DNA of 64,000 bases from QQUJ01 sp050287605 (GCA_050287605.1 JBNKCG010000105.1:1-64000); one strand, 5' to 3'. Counted from the first letter of the stretch, positions 26,995 to 36,144 are shown. Notes: a model not told the origin generated them from the letters alone. Program-made: numbers and translations.

Positions 26995-27783
26995 GTGTTT
27001 CGGGAAACCGCAAACAGCAGGACGTTCTCACGTCGCAGCATCCACGGTCAGGTTGCCCACGAACTGGGCTTGCGCATCGTAAGTGGTGTTTTCCCCCCCG
27101 ACAGCACCCTTCCCAATGAAGAGATTTTCAGTGCCGAGCTGAAAGTGAGCCGCACCGTTTATCGCGAAGCAGTGAAGGTGCTGGCCGCCAAAGGCTTGGT
27201 CGAACCGCGACCGAAAACGGGGACACGGATCCGTCCGCGCAAGGAGTGGAACATGTTGGATCCGGATGTGTTGGCGTGGTGTTTCGATGCCGGCCCATCC
27301 ACGAGCCACGCCCGTTCTCTGTTCGAGATGCGCCACATCATCGAACCCGCCGCCGCCGCGATGGCGGCCGAGCGCGCGAACGAGGAGCAGACTTCGCGCA
27401 TTGAACGCGCGCTGGAAACCATGAGAGCCGCCGCGCCCAACACCGATGACAGCGTCCGGGCCGATCTCGAGTTTCATCAATCCATCATCGAAGCCAGCGG
27501 CAATGACCTGCTGACATCGCTGGGCTACGTGATCGAATCCGCTTTAGCGCAGAGCTTCGAACTATCGACCCGCTCGCCAGGGGCACGCGTGAACTCCATT
27601 CCGCTGCACGAAAACGTGCTCAAGGCCATCCGCAAACACGACCCCGACGCTGCCCGCGCGGCCACGAATACGCTGCTGGAGAGCGCTTGGAACGACATCA
27701 AGGGCGTCATCGCCCGACTATCCGACAACCGCAACTCAGCGGACGCCGCAGAATCGGCAGCGTCAAAAAGGGGCGACAAATGA
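26995..27783 (+). CDS. GntR family (FadR subfamily) transcriptional regulator
   Basis: A DNA-binding regulator with an N-terminal winged HTH (QVAHELGLRIVSG to GLVEPRPKTGTRIRP) and a C-terminal all-helical FCD ligand domain. FCD metal-binding histidines occur in DLEFHQSIIEASGN and LHENVLKAI. Such proteins usually sense sugar acids or other organic acids and repress the adjacent operon. I favour GTG 26995 because GGAGGAGG lies five bases upstream; ATG 26917 adds 26 residues and has no ribosome-binding site. It overlaps the dehydratase start (ATGA), so it is co-transcribed with the pathway it probably controls. Confidence 0.87.
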   Translation: MFRETANSRTFSRRSIHGQVAHELGLRIVSGVFPPDSTLPNEEIFSAELKVSRTVYREAVKVLAAKGLVEPRPKTGTRIRPRKEWNMLDPDVLAWCFDAGPSTSHARSLFEMRHIIEPAAAAMAAERANEEQTSRIERALETMRAAAPNTDDSVRADLEFHQSIIEASGNDLLTSLGYVIESALAQSFELSTRSPGARVNSIPLHENVLKAIRKHDPDAARAATNTLLESAWNDIKGVIARLSDNRNSADAAESAASKRGDK

Positions 27784-29519
27784 CCGATACCAAAAAGGGA
27801 AAGCGGGAACTGCGCTCACGCCAGTGGTATGGCGGGACGAGCAAAGATGCCTTCATGCATCGCAGTTGGATCAAGAACCAGGGCCACCCTGACCACATGT
27901 TCGACGGTCGCCCGGTGATCGGCATTTGCAATACCTGGGCCGATACCAACCCCTGCAACGCACACCTGAAAGACCTGGCCGAATACGTCAAACGCGGCGT
28001 TTACGAAGCGGGCGGCTTCCCGCTGGAGTTTCCGGCCATGAGCCTGGGTGAAACGACGCTGCGCCCCACAGCCATGCTCTACCGCAATTTGGCGGCCATG
28101 GAGGTGGAAGAGAGCATCCGCGCCAATCCTCTGGACGGCGTGGTGCTGATGGTGGGCTGCGACAAGACCACGCCGGCGCTGATGATGGGCGCGGCAAGCT
28201 GCGACCTGCCGACGATCACCCTCTCCGGCGGACCCATGCTCAATGGCAAGTACAAGGGCCAGGACATCGGCTCGGGCACTGCCGTGTGGCAGTACTCCGA
28301 AGCGGTGAAAGCCGGCGAACTGACGCTGCAAGACTTTATGGCGGCGGAGAGCGGCATGTCCCGGAGCCCGGGCCACTGCATGACCATGGGCACGGCATCC
28401 ACCATGGCCTCCATGGTCGAGGCGCTGGGCATGGGAATGCCGGAAAACGCTGCCTTTCCTGCCGTCGATTCGCGGCGGCGACGTATGGCGCACATGGTCG
28501 GCATGCGCATTGTCGAGATGGTCAAGGAAGATCTGACAATGTCCAAAATACTTACACGGGATGCGTTTCAGAATGCCATCCGCGCCAACGGCGCCATCGG
28601 CGGGTCGACCAACGCGGTGGTGCACCTTCTGGCTATCGCTGGACGCCTGGGCGTCGAGCTGTCTCTGGACGACTGGGACGCGTGGGGTCGGAACGTACCG
28701 ACGATTGTCGACCTGATGCCGTCGGGCCGATTCCTCATGGAAGATTTCTGCTATGCCGGTGGCCTGCCGGTGGTGATGAAGACCTTGGCCGACTTGGACC
28801 TGCTCAACAAAGACGCCATGACCGTCAATGGCCAAACCGTGTGGGACAACGTCAAGAACGCGGAGAACTTCAACACCGAGGTGATCCGCACACCCGACAA
28901 CGCCTTGGTGAATAGCGGCGGCATTGCCGTGCTGCGCGGGAATCTGGCGCCCAATGGAACCATCATCAAACCTTCCGCCGCGACACCCGAACTGATGCAG
29001 CACAGAGGGCGCGCCGTGGTCTTTGAGGACATCGAGGACTACCACACCCAGATCGAAGACCCCGACCTGGACATCGACGAAACCTGCGTCATGGTACTCA
29101 AGGGATGCGGACCGAAGGGCTATCCCGGCATGGCCGAGGTGGGCAACATGGGCCTTCCCCCCAAGGTTCTGGCGAAAGGCATCAAAGACATGGTGCGCAT
29201 TTCCGATGCGCGCATGAGCGGCACCGCCTACGGGACCGTGTTGCTGCATACGTCCCCGGAAGCCTCCGCCGGAGGACCGCTGGCCGTGGTGCGAAACGGC
29301 GACATGATCGAGGTCGACGTGGAGAACCGCCGTATCCATCTGGATATCCCCGACGCGGAATTGGCGCGACGCCTGGCCGACTGGGCGCCGCCGGAACCGC
29401 CCATGCAGGGCGGCTACTACAAGCTCTATTTCGACACCGTCCTGCAAGCCGACCAAGGCGCCGACCTGGACTTTCTAGTGGGTTGCCGCGGGCATATCGT
29501 GAAACGGGATTCGCACTAA
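27780..29519 (+). CDS. Pentonate dehydratase, IlvD/Edd family (L-arabinonate/D-xylonate type)
   Basis: Dehydrates a sugar acid to its 2-keto-3-deoxy derivative using a [2Fe-2S] cluster and Mg2+. It is 579 aa. The cluster cysteines Cys59 (NTWADTNPCN), Cys127 (GCDKTTP, with Lys129 as the carbamylated metal ligand) and Cys200 (SPGHCMTMG) have the numbering I recall for rhizobial L-arabinonate dehydratase, and the sequence resembles it along its length to the GCRG...KRDSH end. D-xylonate, or another pentonate, remains possible. It overlaps the GntR gene by four bases and precedes a decayed sugar transporter, a lactonase and a XylX-like enzyme. Confidence 0.9.
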   Translation: MTDTKKGKRELRSRQWYGGTSKDAFMHRSWIKNQGHPDHMFDGRPVIGICNTWADTNPCNAHLKDLAEYVKRGVYEAGGFPLEFPAMSLGETTLRPTAMLYRNLAAMEVEESIRANPLDGVVLMVGCDKTTPALMMGAASCDLPTITLSGGPMLNGKYKGQDIGSGTAVWQYSEAVKAGELTLQDFMAAESGMSRSPGHCMTMGTASTMASMVEALGMGMPENAAFPAVDSRRRRMAHMVGMRIVEMVKEDLTMSKILTRDAFQNAIRANGAIGGSTNAVVHLLAIAGRLGVELSLDDWDAWGRNVPTIVDLMPSGRFLMEDFCYAGGLPVVMKTLADLDLLNKDAMTVNGQTVWDNVKNAENFNTEVIRTPDNALVNSGGIAVLRGNLAPNGTIIKPSAATPELMQHRGRAVVFEDIEDYHTQIEDPDLDIDETCVMVLKGCGPKGYPGMAEVGNMGLPPKVLAKGIKDMVRISDARMSGTAYGTVLLHTSPEASAGGPLAVVRNGDMIEVDVENRRIHLDIPDAELARRLADWAPPEPPMQGGYYKLYFDTVLQADQGADLDFLVGCRGHIVKRDSH

Positions 29520-29654
29520 AGGAGCAAAGCTATCCGCTCGCCAGCGCCATGAGTTCTTGGCGCGCGTCATAGAATCAGAAATGAAACGCCTCAGGTCCGC
29601 AAGAGACCGCGGGTTCTCAAACGACGCAACAGAAGACGAAGGTGGAGTCCGACG

Positions 29655-29894
29655 TTGAAGAAACAGATGCTGGTTACAATCGCGCTGACCGCCGCATTAT
29701 CTGCCTGCGTCGCCCAAGCCGACACCGCAAGCAAGCGCATCGCGCTTTCCAACAACTACGCCGGAAATTCGTGGCGCCAAGCCGTATTGAAGTCCTGGAA
29801 CAAAGTCACCGGCGCCGCCGTCAAAGGTGGCGTTGTCGCCGTCGAACCGACGGAAGAGAAGGTTCTGCACTCCTCGTTCGAGGAGAGCGCCTAA
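29655..29894 (+). pseudogene. Remnant of sugar ABC transporter: binding-protein start fused to ATPase-like tail
   Basis: A 79-codon frame from TTG 29655. Residues 1-57 look like the start of a periplasmic sugar-binding protein: signal peptide MKKQMLVTIALTAALSACVA, then KRIALSNNYAGNSWRQ and WNKVTGAAV, typical of the ribose/galactose-type family. A full protein would need over 300 residues. The last roughly 20 (VEPTEEKVLHSSFEE) resemble the C-terminal end of the partner ATPase instead. One large internal deletion removing most of both genes explains this. The ATPase assignment of the short tail is tentative. Confidence 0.75.
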
Positions 29895-29897
29895 GCA

Positions 29898-30405
29898 TGT
29901 TGCACCACCTGTCGTCCCCCAAAATCCTGCGCAGCGCCCTGCCTGCTGCGTCGCTTCTGGTATTGCTGGCGGCAATTTTTCCATACAACCCCGCGCCATG
30001 AGCTACTTCGATCTCACCCTGAAGCTCCAATACGCGGTACCCATCGCGCTGGCCACCAGCGCGCAGATGTTCATCAACACCGTCAACGACCTGGACCTCT
30101 CCATCGGCCCGTTCGTCGGTCTGACGGCATGCATCGGCGCGACGGTTATCGCCTGGGTGGTTCACGTAACACTGATGCGTTCCAGCTACGGCGTGGTGCT
30201 GCGCGGCGCGGGTGGCAACCCCAAGGCCATTGGCCGCGCCGAGTGGTCGCTGATGAAGACCAAGACGATCATGTTCGCCTCTGCCGGATTCTTCGGGGTG
30301 CTGTCCGGGTTTTCGTTGATCGGACTCACGTCCGCCGCCAACGCACACACTGCCGACCGCTACACGCTTTACTCCATCGCGGGCGGCGACAAACCGCAAC
30401 GTTGA
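29898..30405 (+). pseudogene. Frameshifted and internally deleted sugar ABC transporter permease
   Basis: Two frames carry pieces of one RbsC-type permease. ATG 29898 gives the N-terminal helix (SSPKILRSALPAASLLVLL) and stops at TGA 29999. The next stretch, MSYFDLTLKLQ..., continues in another frame from 29998 and holds the conserved NTVNDLDLSIG. After IGATVIAWVV the middle membrane helices are missing, and the sequence resumes at TLMRSSYGVVLRGAGGNPKAIGRA. It then ends abruptly after LYSIAGG. A functional permease would be about 330 residues. The frameshift, deletion and truncation indicate loss of function. Confidence 0.8.
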
Positions 30406-30416
30406 AGGAGGAAACG

Positions 30417-31334
30417 ATGGCTCTGGTTGGCGATTCCTACGAATACTATGACAAGCGGTTCTACGACCTGACGGTACCCATCGCCGCAGTCGAGGAGCTG
30501 TTCGACGGCTGTCGCTGGGCCGAAGGCCCGGTGTGGTTCAACGAGCACTCCACGCTGGTGTGGAGCGACATCCCCAACCGCCGCCTGTTGCGCTGGATCG
30601 AAGGCGAGGGCGTTTCGGTGTTTCGCGCAGAATCCAACTACGCCAACGGCAACACCCGCGACCGGCAAGGCCGTCTGGTATCGTGCGAACATGGCGGGCG
30701 CCGCGTCACGCGGACCGAACCCGACGGCACCATCACCGTGATCGCCGACGACTACGGCGGCAAACCGCTCAATTCACCCAACGACGTCATCGTCAAATCC
30801 GACGGCACCGTGTGGTTCAGCGATCCCAACTACGGAATCATGTCGGATTACGAAGGCCACAAGGCGGACATGGAACAGGATGGCTGCCACGTCTATTGCT
30901 GCAATCCCGCAACCGGCGAGATCAAAATCGTGGCCAGCGACTTCGTGAAACCCAACGGCCTGGCCTTTTCCGAAGATGAAGCGATCCTCTACGTTGCCGA
31001 CAGCGGACGTAGCCACGACCCGGACGGCCCGCACCATATCCGCGCGTTCGATGTCGCAGGCGACAACACGCTCTCCGGTTCCCGCGTCTTCTGCGAAATC
31101 GACCCCGGCATCCCGGACGGCTTTCGCGTCGACATCCACGGCAACGTGTGGAGCAGTTGCGGCAACGGCGTGATCTGTTTGGCGAAAGACGGCACCGCGC
31201 TGGGCAAGATCAGGATTCCGAAAATGGTGTCGAACCTCACCTTCGGCGGCCCCAAGCGCAACCGCTTGTTCATCACCGCAACCAACTCCGTTTACGCGGT
31301 TTACGTAGCCACCACCGGCGCGCAGACCCCTTAG
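30417..31334 (+). CDS. SMP-30/gluconolactonase family sugar lactonase
   Basis: Hydrolyses a sugar lactone to the open acid, supplying the dehydratase. It is a 305-aa six-bladed beta-propeller with the divalent-metal ligands of the family: Glu in AEGPVWF, Asn in SPNDVIV and KPNGLAF, and Asp in IPDGFRVD. GAAGGAGG precedes ATG 30417. It resembles the xylonolactonase (XylC) role in oxidative pentose pathways, although gluconolactone or arabinonolactone are possible substrates. It directly follows the decayed permease and is 12 bp from the next gene, so the enzyme genes are still operon-like. Confidence 0.88.
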   Translation: MALVGDSYEYYDKRFYDLTVPIAAVEELFDGCRWAEGPVWFNEHSTLVWSDIPNRRLLRWIEGEGVSVFRAESNYANGNTRDRQGRLVSCEHGGRRVTRTEPDGTITVIADDYGGKPLNSPNDVIVKSDGTVWFSDPNYGIMSDYEGHKADMEQDGCHVYCCNPATGEIKIVASDFVKPNGLAFSEDEAILYVADSGRSHDPDGPHHIRAFDVAGDNTLSGSRVFCEIDPGIPDGFRVDIHGNVWSSCGNGVICLAKDGTALGKIRIPKMVSNLTFGGPKRNRLFITATNSVYAVYVATTGAQTP

Positions 31335-31346
31335 GGCAAGACGACC

Positions 31347-32531
31347 ATGGAACTCACTTTGACCTCCAAACAGACCCTTCCCGGCGACGGCGTGGCCGGA
31401 ACGCTGGTGGGACGCGCCTGGGTGCCGGGAGAAATATCCGGCCCGAGTGTCGTGGTCCTGACCGAGCACGGCGTTCATTCCATTGCCCAAGATTTCCCGA
31501 CCCTGTCGGAGCTGCTCAACGCCGTCGACCCCGCGGATGCGGCGCGGAGCGCAGTGGATCGCGGCCAGCTGTTGGGCGGCATCGACGACGTGCTGGCAAA
31601 TACCAGCGCCGGACGCATGGCTCCGGACAAACCGTTTTTCCTCAGCCCCATCGACCTGCAGGCGATCAAGGCCGCGGGCGTCACGTTCGCCGCCAGCATG
31701 CTGGAACGGGTGATCGAAGAAAAAGCCAAGGGCGACCCCACGGGGGCTGCCGCGATCCGCGAAACCATCAACGAGGAGATCGGCGCCGATATCAGCCGGA
31801 TCGTGCCGGGTTCCAAGGACGCGGAAAAACTGAAAGCGGTTCTTCAACAGCGCGGCATGTGGTCGCAATACCTGGAGGTGGGCATCGGCCCCTACGCCGA
31901 GGTGTTCACCAAGGCGCAGCCCATGTCTTCGGTGGGGACCGGCGCCAGCGTCGGGGTGCACCCGGAATCGGTGTGGAACAATCCCGAGCCCGAAGTCGTG
32001 CTGGCCGTGAGCAGCAGCGGAAAAATCCAGGGCGCAACGCTGGGCAACGACGTCAACCTGCGCGACTTCGAAGGCCGCAGCGCGCTGCTGCTCGGCAAGG
32101 CCAAAGACAACAACGCCTCGTGCGCCGTAGGCCCGTTCATCCGGCTGTTCGACGACACGTTCTCGCTCGACGACGTGCGCAGGTTGGACGTGTCTCTGGA
32201 AATCGCGGGGAAGGATGGTTTCACACTCAAAGACTCCAGCTCCCTATCGCGCATCAGCCGCGACGTGGAAGATCTGGTGCGCCAAACCATCGGCGCCAAT
32301 CACCAATACCCGGACGGCCTGGTGTTGTTCACTGGCACCATGTTCGCGCCAACTCAAGACCGTGACGCGCCCGGCCTGGGGTTTACGCACAAGAGAGGCG
32401 ACATCGTGACCATTTCCACGCCCAAGCTGGGGGCCCTGGTCAACGTGGTGGATACTTCCGACAACGTGGCGCCCTGGACCTTCGGGACCGGGGCACTGAT
32501 GAGAAATCTGGCGCGTCGCGGCCTTATATAA
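31347..32531 (+). CDS. Fumarylacetoacetase-fold 2-keto-3-deoxypentonate dehydratase (XylX-like)
   Basis: A 394-residue FAH-superfamily enzyme. The metal and substrate region WNNPEPEVVLAV, then GATLGNDVNLRDFEGR and KAKDNNASCAVGPF, matches the roughly 390-aa XylX type. XylX of Caulobacter dehydrates 2-keto-3-deoxyxylonate to 2-ketoglutarate semialdehyde. Placed after the dehydratase and lactonase, it completes three of the five Weimberg steps. Hydrolysis of a 2,4-diketo acid is the other reaction known for relatives. No sugar dehydrogenase or semialdehyde dehydrogenase gene is adjacent. Confidence 0.85.
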   Translation: MELTLTSKQTLPGDGVAGTLVGRAWVPGEISGPSVVVLTEHGVHSIAQDFPTLSELLNAVDPADAARSAVDRGQLLGGIDDVLANTSAGRMAPDKPFFLSPIDLQAIKAAGVTFAASMLERVIEEKAKGDPTGAAAIRETINEEIGADISRIVPGSKDAEKLKAVLQQRGMWSQYLEVGIGPYAEVFTKAQPMSSVGTGASVGVHPESVWNNPEPEVVLAVSSSGKIQGATLGNDVNLRDFEGRSALLLGKAKDNNASCAVGPFIRLFDDTFSLDDVRRLDVSLEIAGKDGFTLKDSSSLSRISRDVEDLVRQTIGANHQYPDGLVLFTGTMFAPTQDRDAPGLGFTHKRGDIVTISTPKLGALVNVVDTSDNVAPWTFGTGALMRNLARRGLI

Positions 32532-32559
32532 ATTCGCGCCGCAAAAGGAGAGGGATCGA

Positions 32560-33462
32560 ATGTCGAAAAAATTACGTGTGGGTTTGATCGGCGTGGGCCT
32601 GATGGGTCACGGCGTCGGCAAGAACATTCTCAAGGGCGGCTACCCCTTGAGCGTATTGGCACACAACAACCGCGCGCCCGTGGAGGACCTGATCGGCTTG
32701 GGCGCCGTCGAACGTGCGTCGGCCAGGGAGATCGCCGCGCACTCCGACGTGGTCATTCTGGTGGTGACCGGCACTCCCGAGGTCGAAGACGTCGTTTATC
32801 GCGACGACGGGCTGCTGGCGGGGATTCACAGCGGCATGGTCGTCGCCGACTGTTCCACGGCGCAACCGGATTCCACGCTTCAGGTCGCGGCCGACGTCGC
32901 GGCCAAAGGCGGGCGCTACGTCGATACGCCCATGACCCGCACGCCGCGGGAGGCCGAATCGGGCAACCTGGGCCTCATGACCGGCGGCGACGAAGCCACG
33001 CTGGCGGAGATCCGCCCCATCTTGGAGTGCTTCGCGGACACCATCGTCCACGCCGGTGGCGTCGGCGCCGCCCACAAGCTCAAGTTGATCAACAATTTCC
33101 TGTCGCTGGGCAAGGCCGCGCTGGTGGCCGAGGCGGTCGCCGCCGCCGCCAAGGGCGGTGTCGATCTTCAGGCGCTACACGATATCGTGGTCGCTGGAGG
33201 CGCGAATTCGGTGATGTTCGAGCGTCTGATGAAAGTGCCTCTGGAAGACGACGACAGCGCACTCCAGTTCTATATCCAGAACGCGCAAAAAGACCTGCGC
33301 TACTACACGACCATGACCCAGAACCAGTCGTCGACCTCGTTCATCGCAGAGAGCATCCACCAAACCTACGTGCTGGCCAGCAACCTCGGGCATGGCAACA
33401 AATTCGTACCGCGCATGGTGGATGTAATGGCGGAGATCAACGCCACCAAGGCACGCAAGTAA
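32560..33462 (+). CDS. 3-hydroxyisobutyrate dehydrogenase-family NAD(P)-dependent reductase
   Basis: A 300-residue beta-hydroxyacid dehydrogenase. The Rossmann GVGLMG is at residues 11-16, the substrate loop is DTPMTRTPREAESG at about 122-135, and the likely catalytic Lys175 lies in KLINN. The family includes tartronate-semialdehyde reductase and 3-hydroxyisobutyrate dehydrogenase. The substrate loop TPMTRTPREA is not the usual PVSGG, so the substrate is probably different. It ends the sugar-acid cluster, 28 bp after the XylX-like gene, and may reduce an aldehyde product of the pathway; that is inference. Confidence 0.85.
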   Translation: MSKKLRVGLIGVGLMGHGVGKNILKGGYPLSVLAHNNRAPVEDLIGLGAVERASAREIAAHSDVVILVVTGTPEVEDVVYRDDGLLAGIHSGMVVADCSTAQPDSTLQVAADVAAKGGRYVDTPMTRTPREAESGNLGLMTGGDEATLAEIRPILECFADTIVHAGGVGAAHKLKLINNFLSLGKAALVAEAVAAAAKGGVDLQALHDIVVAGGANSVMFERLMKVPLEDDDSALQFYIQNAQKDLRYYTTMTQNQSSTSFIAESIHQTYVLASNLGHGNKFVPRMVDVMAEINATKARK

Positions 33463-33491
33463 GCGCATTCCCGCCAGGCGTGCGGCAGGCG

Positions 33492-34205
33492 TTACAACGC
33501 TCGCATGTCGCGAAAACTGCCCGAAGGGACCTGCCGCAGTGCGGGGATCACCTCCGCGATACGCTGGGCAGCGGCTTGGGGCGAGGGCATCGCCTCGGTC
33601 CCTCGCGCCGCGCGCAAACGCGCCATGCTGGGATAGCGCTGTTCGTCGACGACGGCAGGATCACAGAGATAGGCCTGCATCGCGGTATCGACCAGACCCG
33701 GAGCCAGGGCACAAAAGTGGGTGGCAGGCAGCTCCTGGGCATAGAGCTGTACCAGCATGTTGAGGGTCGCCTTGGACAGGGCGTAAGCGCCCCATCCCCG
33801 GCTGCCGTTGACCGCGGCACCCGACGAGATGGCGACGAGCTGATCCATCGCCACCCCCTGCTTCACGAGGTCGTCGATGAGCCGCTTGTTGGCCCACACG
33901 TTGATCTCCATGACTCGCTGTATCGCAGCCATCGAGGTGTCAGCGAGATCGCGAATCTCCCCCAGCACGCCCGCGTTCAGCACCACGAGATCCAATCGCT
34001 CTACGCCGTCCAGCAGCTGCGGCAGCTGCGCCGCTGTCTGCCGCTCGTCGGCAATATCGCAGACGACCTGCCGCAACCGTGTGTGATGGAGCGCGCAACC
34101 GCGCCGGCTCAAACCGAACACCGTCCAGCCCTGGTCGAGGTAGGTCTGCGCCAACCCGAGCCCGAGTCCACTGCTGATGCCGGTAATGAAGACGCTGCGG
34201 GTCAT
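33492..34205 (-). CDS. Short-chain dehydrogenase/reductase of unknown substrate
   Basis: A 237-aa classical SDR: cofactor loop TGISSGLG at residues 8-15, LNAGV near 75-79, catalytic Ser in AISSGAAV and YALSK. The arginine in GLSRRG suggests NADPH preference. It resembles benzil-reductase/sepiapterin-reductase-like SDRs, but no neighbour reveals its substrate. It is convergent with the sugar-acid cluster and marks the return to apparently older chromosome. Confidence 0.84.
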   Translation of the reverse strand: MTRSVFITGISSGLGLGLAQTYLDQGWTVFGLSRRGCALHHTRLRQVVCDIADERQTAAQLPQLLDGVERLDLVVLNAGVLGEIRDLADTSMAAIQRVMEINVWANKRLIDDLVKQGVAMDQLVAISSGAAVNGSRGWGAYALSKATLNMLVQLYAQELPATHFCALAPGLVDTAMQAYLCDPAVVDEQRYPSMARLRAARGTEAMPSPQAAAQRIAEVIPALRQVPSGSFRDMRAL

Positions 34206-34255
34206 GGCGTAACCGATTCGCCCTTATGCGCTTAGGTTCCCGATGAAACCGAGAG

Positions 34256-34819
34256 TCAGAAGATCAGCTTCAACCCGCCGTAGAGTCCGCGCTCCAGTTC
34301 CACGTCGTCGTGGCCGTCCAGCTTGACCTCGATGTCGCGGTAGCCGAGAAACAGTCGCGCCTCGCGGGTCAGCTCGTACTCACCCTGCACCGACCAGTCG
34401 CTGTAGCCTTCGCTGTCGGCGAACGAGGTGACCTTGGGAGCGAAATAGCCCTGCGCGGTGATGGCAAAGCGGTTGGCCTGCGGAAAGTTGTAGCGGACCT
34501 GTCCGCCGATGCCCACGGTGAGGACACTCTGGTCGTCGGTATCGCCCAGCATCGCACTGACGCCGCCGCCGGCGTGCAGACCCGAGCCCGGTGCAGCCGC
34601 ATCCCCGAGCACCTCCAGCCGCGCCCCGCCCAGCCAGTCGTTGGCGTCGTTGTAGGTGATGCTGTAGGTGAGGTCGGCGTTGTTCAACCCCAGGGCCGAC
34701 GAGGCGGTCTGAAACTCGAAGCGCGCGGCGTCGCTGCTCAAGGCCACGTTCAGAGAAGCCGCCTGGGCGCCCGCCGACAGCACCATCATCCCCGCCATAC
34801 CTATCGCTCGCCACATCAT
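34256..34819 (-). CDS. YfaZ-like outer-membrane beta-barrel protein
   Basis: A 187-residue exported protein with signal peptide ending AGAQA. The alternating amphipathic strands (FALGY-type repeats such as FLGYRDIEVKL) and terminal LIF, an aromatic outer-membrane assembly signal, fit a small barrel. It resembles the YfaZ family, whose function is unknown. AAGGAAA precedes the double ATG at 34819. It lies downstream of an RND efflux locus transcribed in the opposite direction. Confidence 0.75.
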   Translation of the reverse strand: MMWRAIGMAGMMVLSAGAQAASLNVALSSDAARFEFQTASSALGLNNADLTYSITYNDANDWLGGARLEVLGDAAAPGSGLHAGGGVSAMLGDTDDQSVLTVGIGGQVRYNFPQANRFAITAQGYFAPKVTSFADSEGYSDWSVQGEYELTREARLFLGYRDIEVKLDGHDDVELERGLYGGLKLIF

Positions 34820-35031
34820 CAGTCAGTTTCCTTGTCTCATTGGTAATAGGATCAACCCGGACCCGCCACAGCTCCGCACAGGTCGGGGCGTATTGTACTT
34901 GAGATGCGGCGCCGCTTCAGGGGCCCGCCGCACCGGCTACGGCGGATCGCATTACCCGCCATATTTCACTCGACACCCGCGCCCCACTATGCCTACCCTT
35001 TGACCACCCGGACCACCTACCTGATGTATTG

Positions 35032-36144
35032 ATGAAGCGATTTTCGCGGCCAATCGGATTCCTCGCCGCCGGCCTGTTGGCCAGCGTCATGGTGGGCGCC
35101 TGTTCCCCCTCCGCGGACAACGGCCGCAGCGAAACCAAGCCGACACGCCCTCCTCACCTGGTGGCCACCACTGCGGTCATCCGCGACGCCGCGCACTACA
35201 CCACGGTGCGCACCGGCACGCTACGCGCGCGGCGCACCGTGCGCATCTTCAACCAGGAAGAGGGGCGCATCACCCGGGTAACCTCGTTCGAGGGAGACCA
35301 AGCCCGGCAGGGCGCTCCCCTGGTGCTGATGGACGATGCGCTGCTCCAGGCACAACTGGACAAGGCGGTGGCCACCCGCCGCCAGGCCGAGCAGGAGATC
35401 CATCGCCTGCGCGAGCTGGAAAGGCGCCATCTCGCCACCGACGAAGAGCTGACCCGCGCCCGCACCACGCTGGAGGTGGCACAATCGGACGAGGTGCTGC
35501 TGCGCACGCGCATCGGCTACACCCGCATCCTCGCCCCCTTCGACGGCGTAGTGACCGAGCGGCTGGTGGAGCCCGGCGACGTGGTGCCCCGCTACTCCCA
35601 CCTCGCCACGCTGAGCGATCCCACCTCGCTGGTGACCGACGTCGAGGCATCCGAGCTCCTCATCCCTAACCTCAAGGATGGCGACGCGGTCGAGGTGCGC
35701 ATCGACGCGCTGGGTGACGGCGTACACGTCGGGCGCATCCAGCGCATCTACCCCAACATCGACCCCAAGACCCGCACCGGCACCGTGGAGATCGCGCTCG
35801 ACCCGGTCCCTGCCGGCGCGCGCCCCGGCCAGCTGTGCCGCGTCGAACTTACGCTGCCGGCCATCGAGCGCACGCTGATCCCGTTCGCCGCGGTACGCCA
35901 CGACAGCACCGGAGAGTACGTCTACCTGCTGCAGGAGGATCAGACGGTGAAACGCCGGGTGGTGCGCAGCGGCCTCATCTTCGGCGACCGGATCGCGGTT
36001 CTGGAAGGGGTCGAGGTGGGCGACCAAGTAGTGGTCAAAGGCTTCCTCGGCCTCAGCGACGGCAAGCGCGTCAAGCGCGTCGCCGACCCGCCAGCCTCCA
36101 CCCGCCGTCCCGGGGCGACGGACGCGGATACCCGTGTCAACTAA
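35032..36144 (+). CDS. RND efflux periplasmic adaptor (membrane fusion protein), lipoprotein
   Basis: Bridges an RND pump to an outer-membrane channel. It is 370 aa. MKRFSRPIGFLAAG...MVGAC is a lipoprotein signal with Cys at residue 24. A barrel-sandwich half (VRIFNQEEGRITRVTSFEGD), a coiled-coil hairpin at about 105-160, the second lipoyl half (APFDGVVTERLVEPGDVV) and beta-barrel domains follow. It overlaps the pump gene by 11 bp. No recognisable ribosome-binding site precedes the start, and a TTG one codon earlier is also possible. Confidence 0.9.
   Translation: MKRFSRPIGFLAAGLLASVMVGACSPSADNGRSETKPTRPPHLVATTAVIRDAAHYTTVRTGTLRARRTVRIFNQEEGRITRVTSFEGDQARQGAPLVLMDDALLQAQLDKAVATRRQAEQEIHRLRELERRHLATDEELTRARTTLEVAQSDEVLLRTRIGYTRILAPFDGVVTERLVEPGDVVPRYSHLATLSDPTSLVTDVEASELLIPNLKDGDAVEVRIDALGDGVHVGRIQRIYPNIDPKTRTGTVEIALDPVPAGARPGQLCRVELTLPAIERTLIPFAAVRHDSTGEYVYLLQEDQTVKRRVVRSGLIFGDRIAVLEGVEVGDQVVVKGFLGLSDGKRVKRVADPPASTRRPGATDADTRVN

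Noticed and set aside
27816..29456. 546-codon open frame antisense to the sugar-acid dehydratase
   Set aside because: GC-rich codon bias on the plus strand leaves the opposite frame open. Its translation is H/R/G/V-rich with no family features, while the plus-strand protein is conserved throughout.
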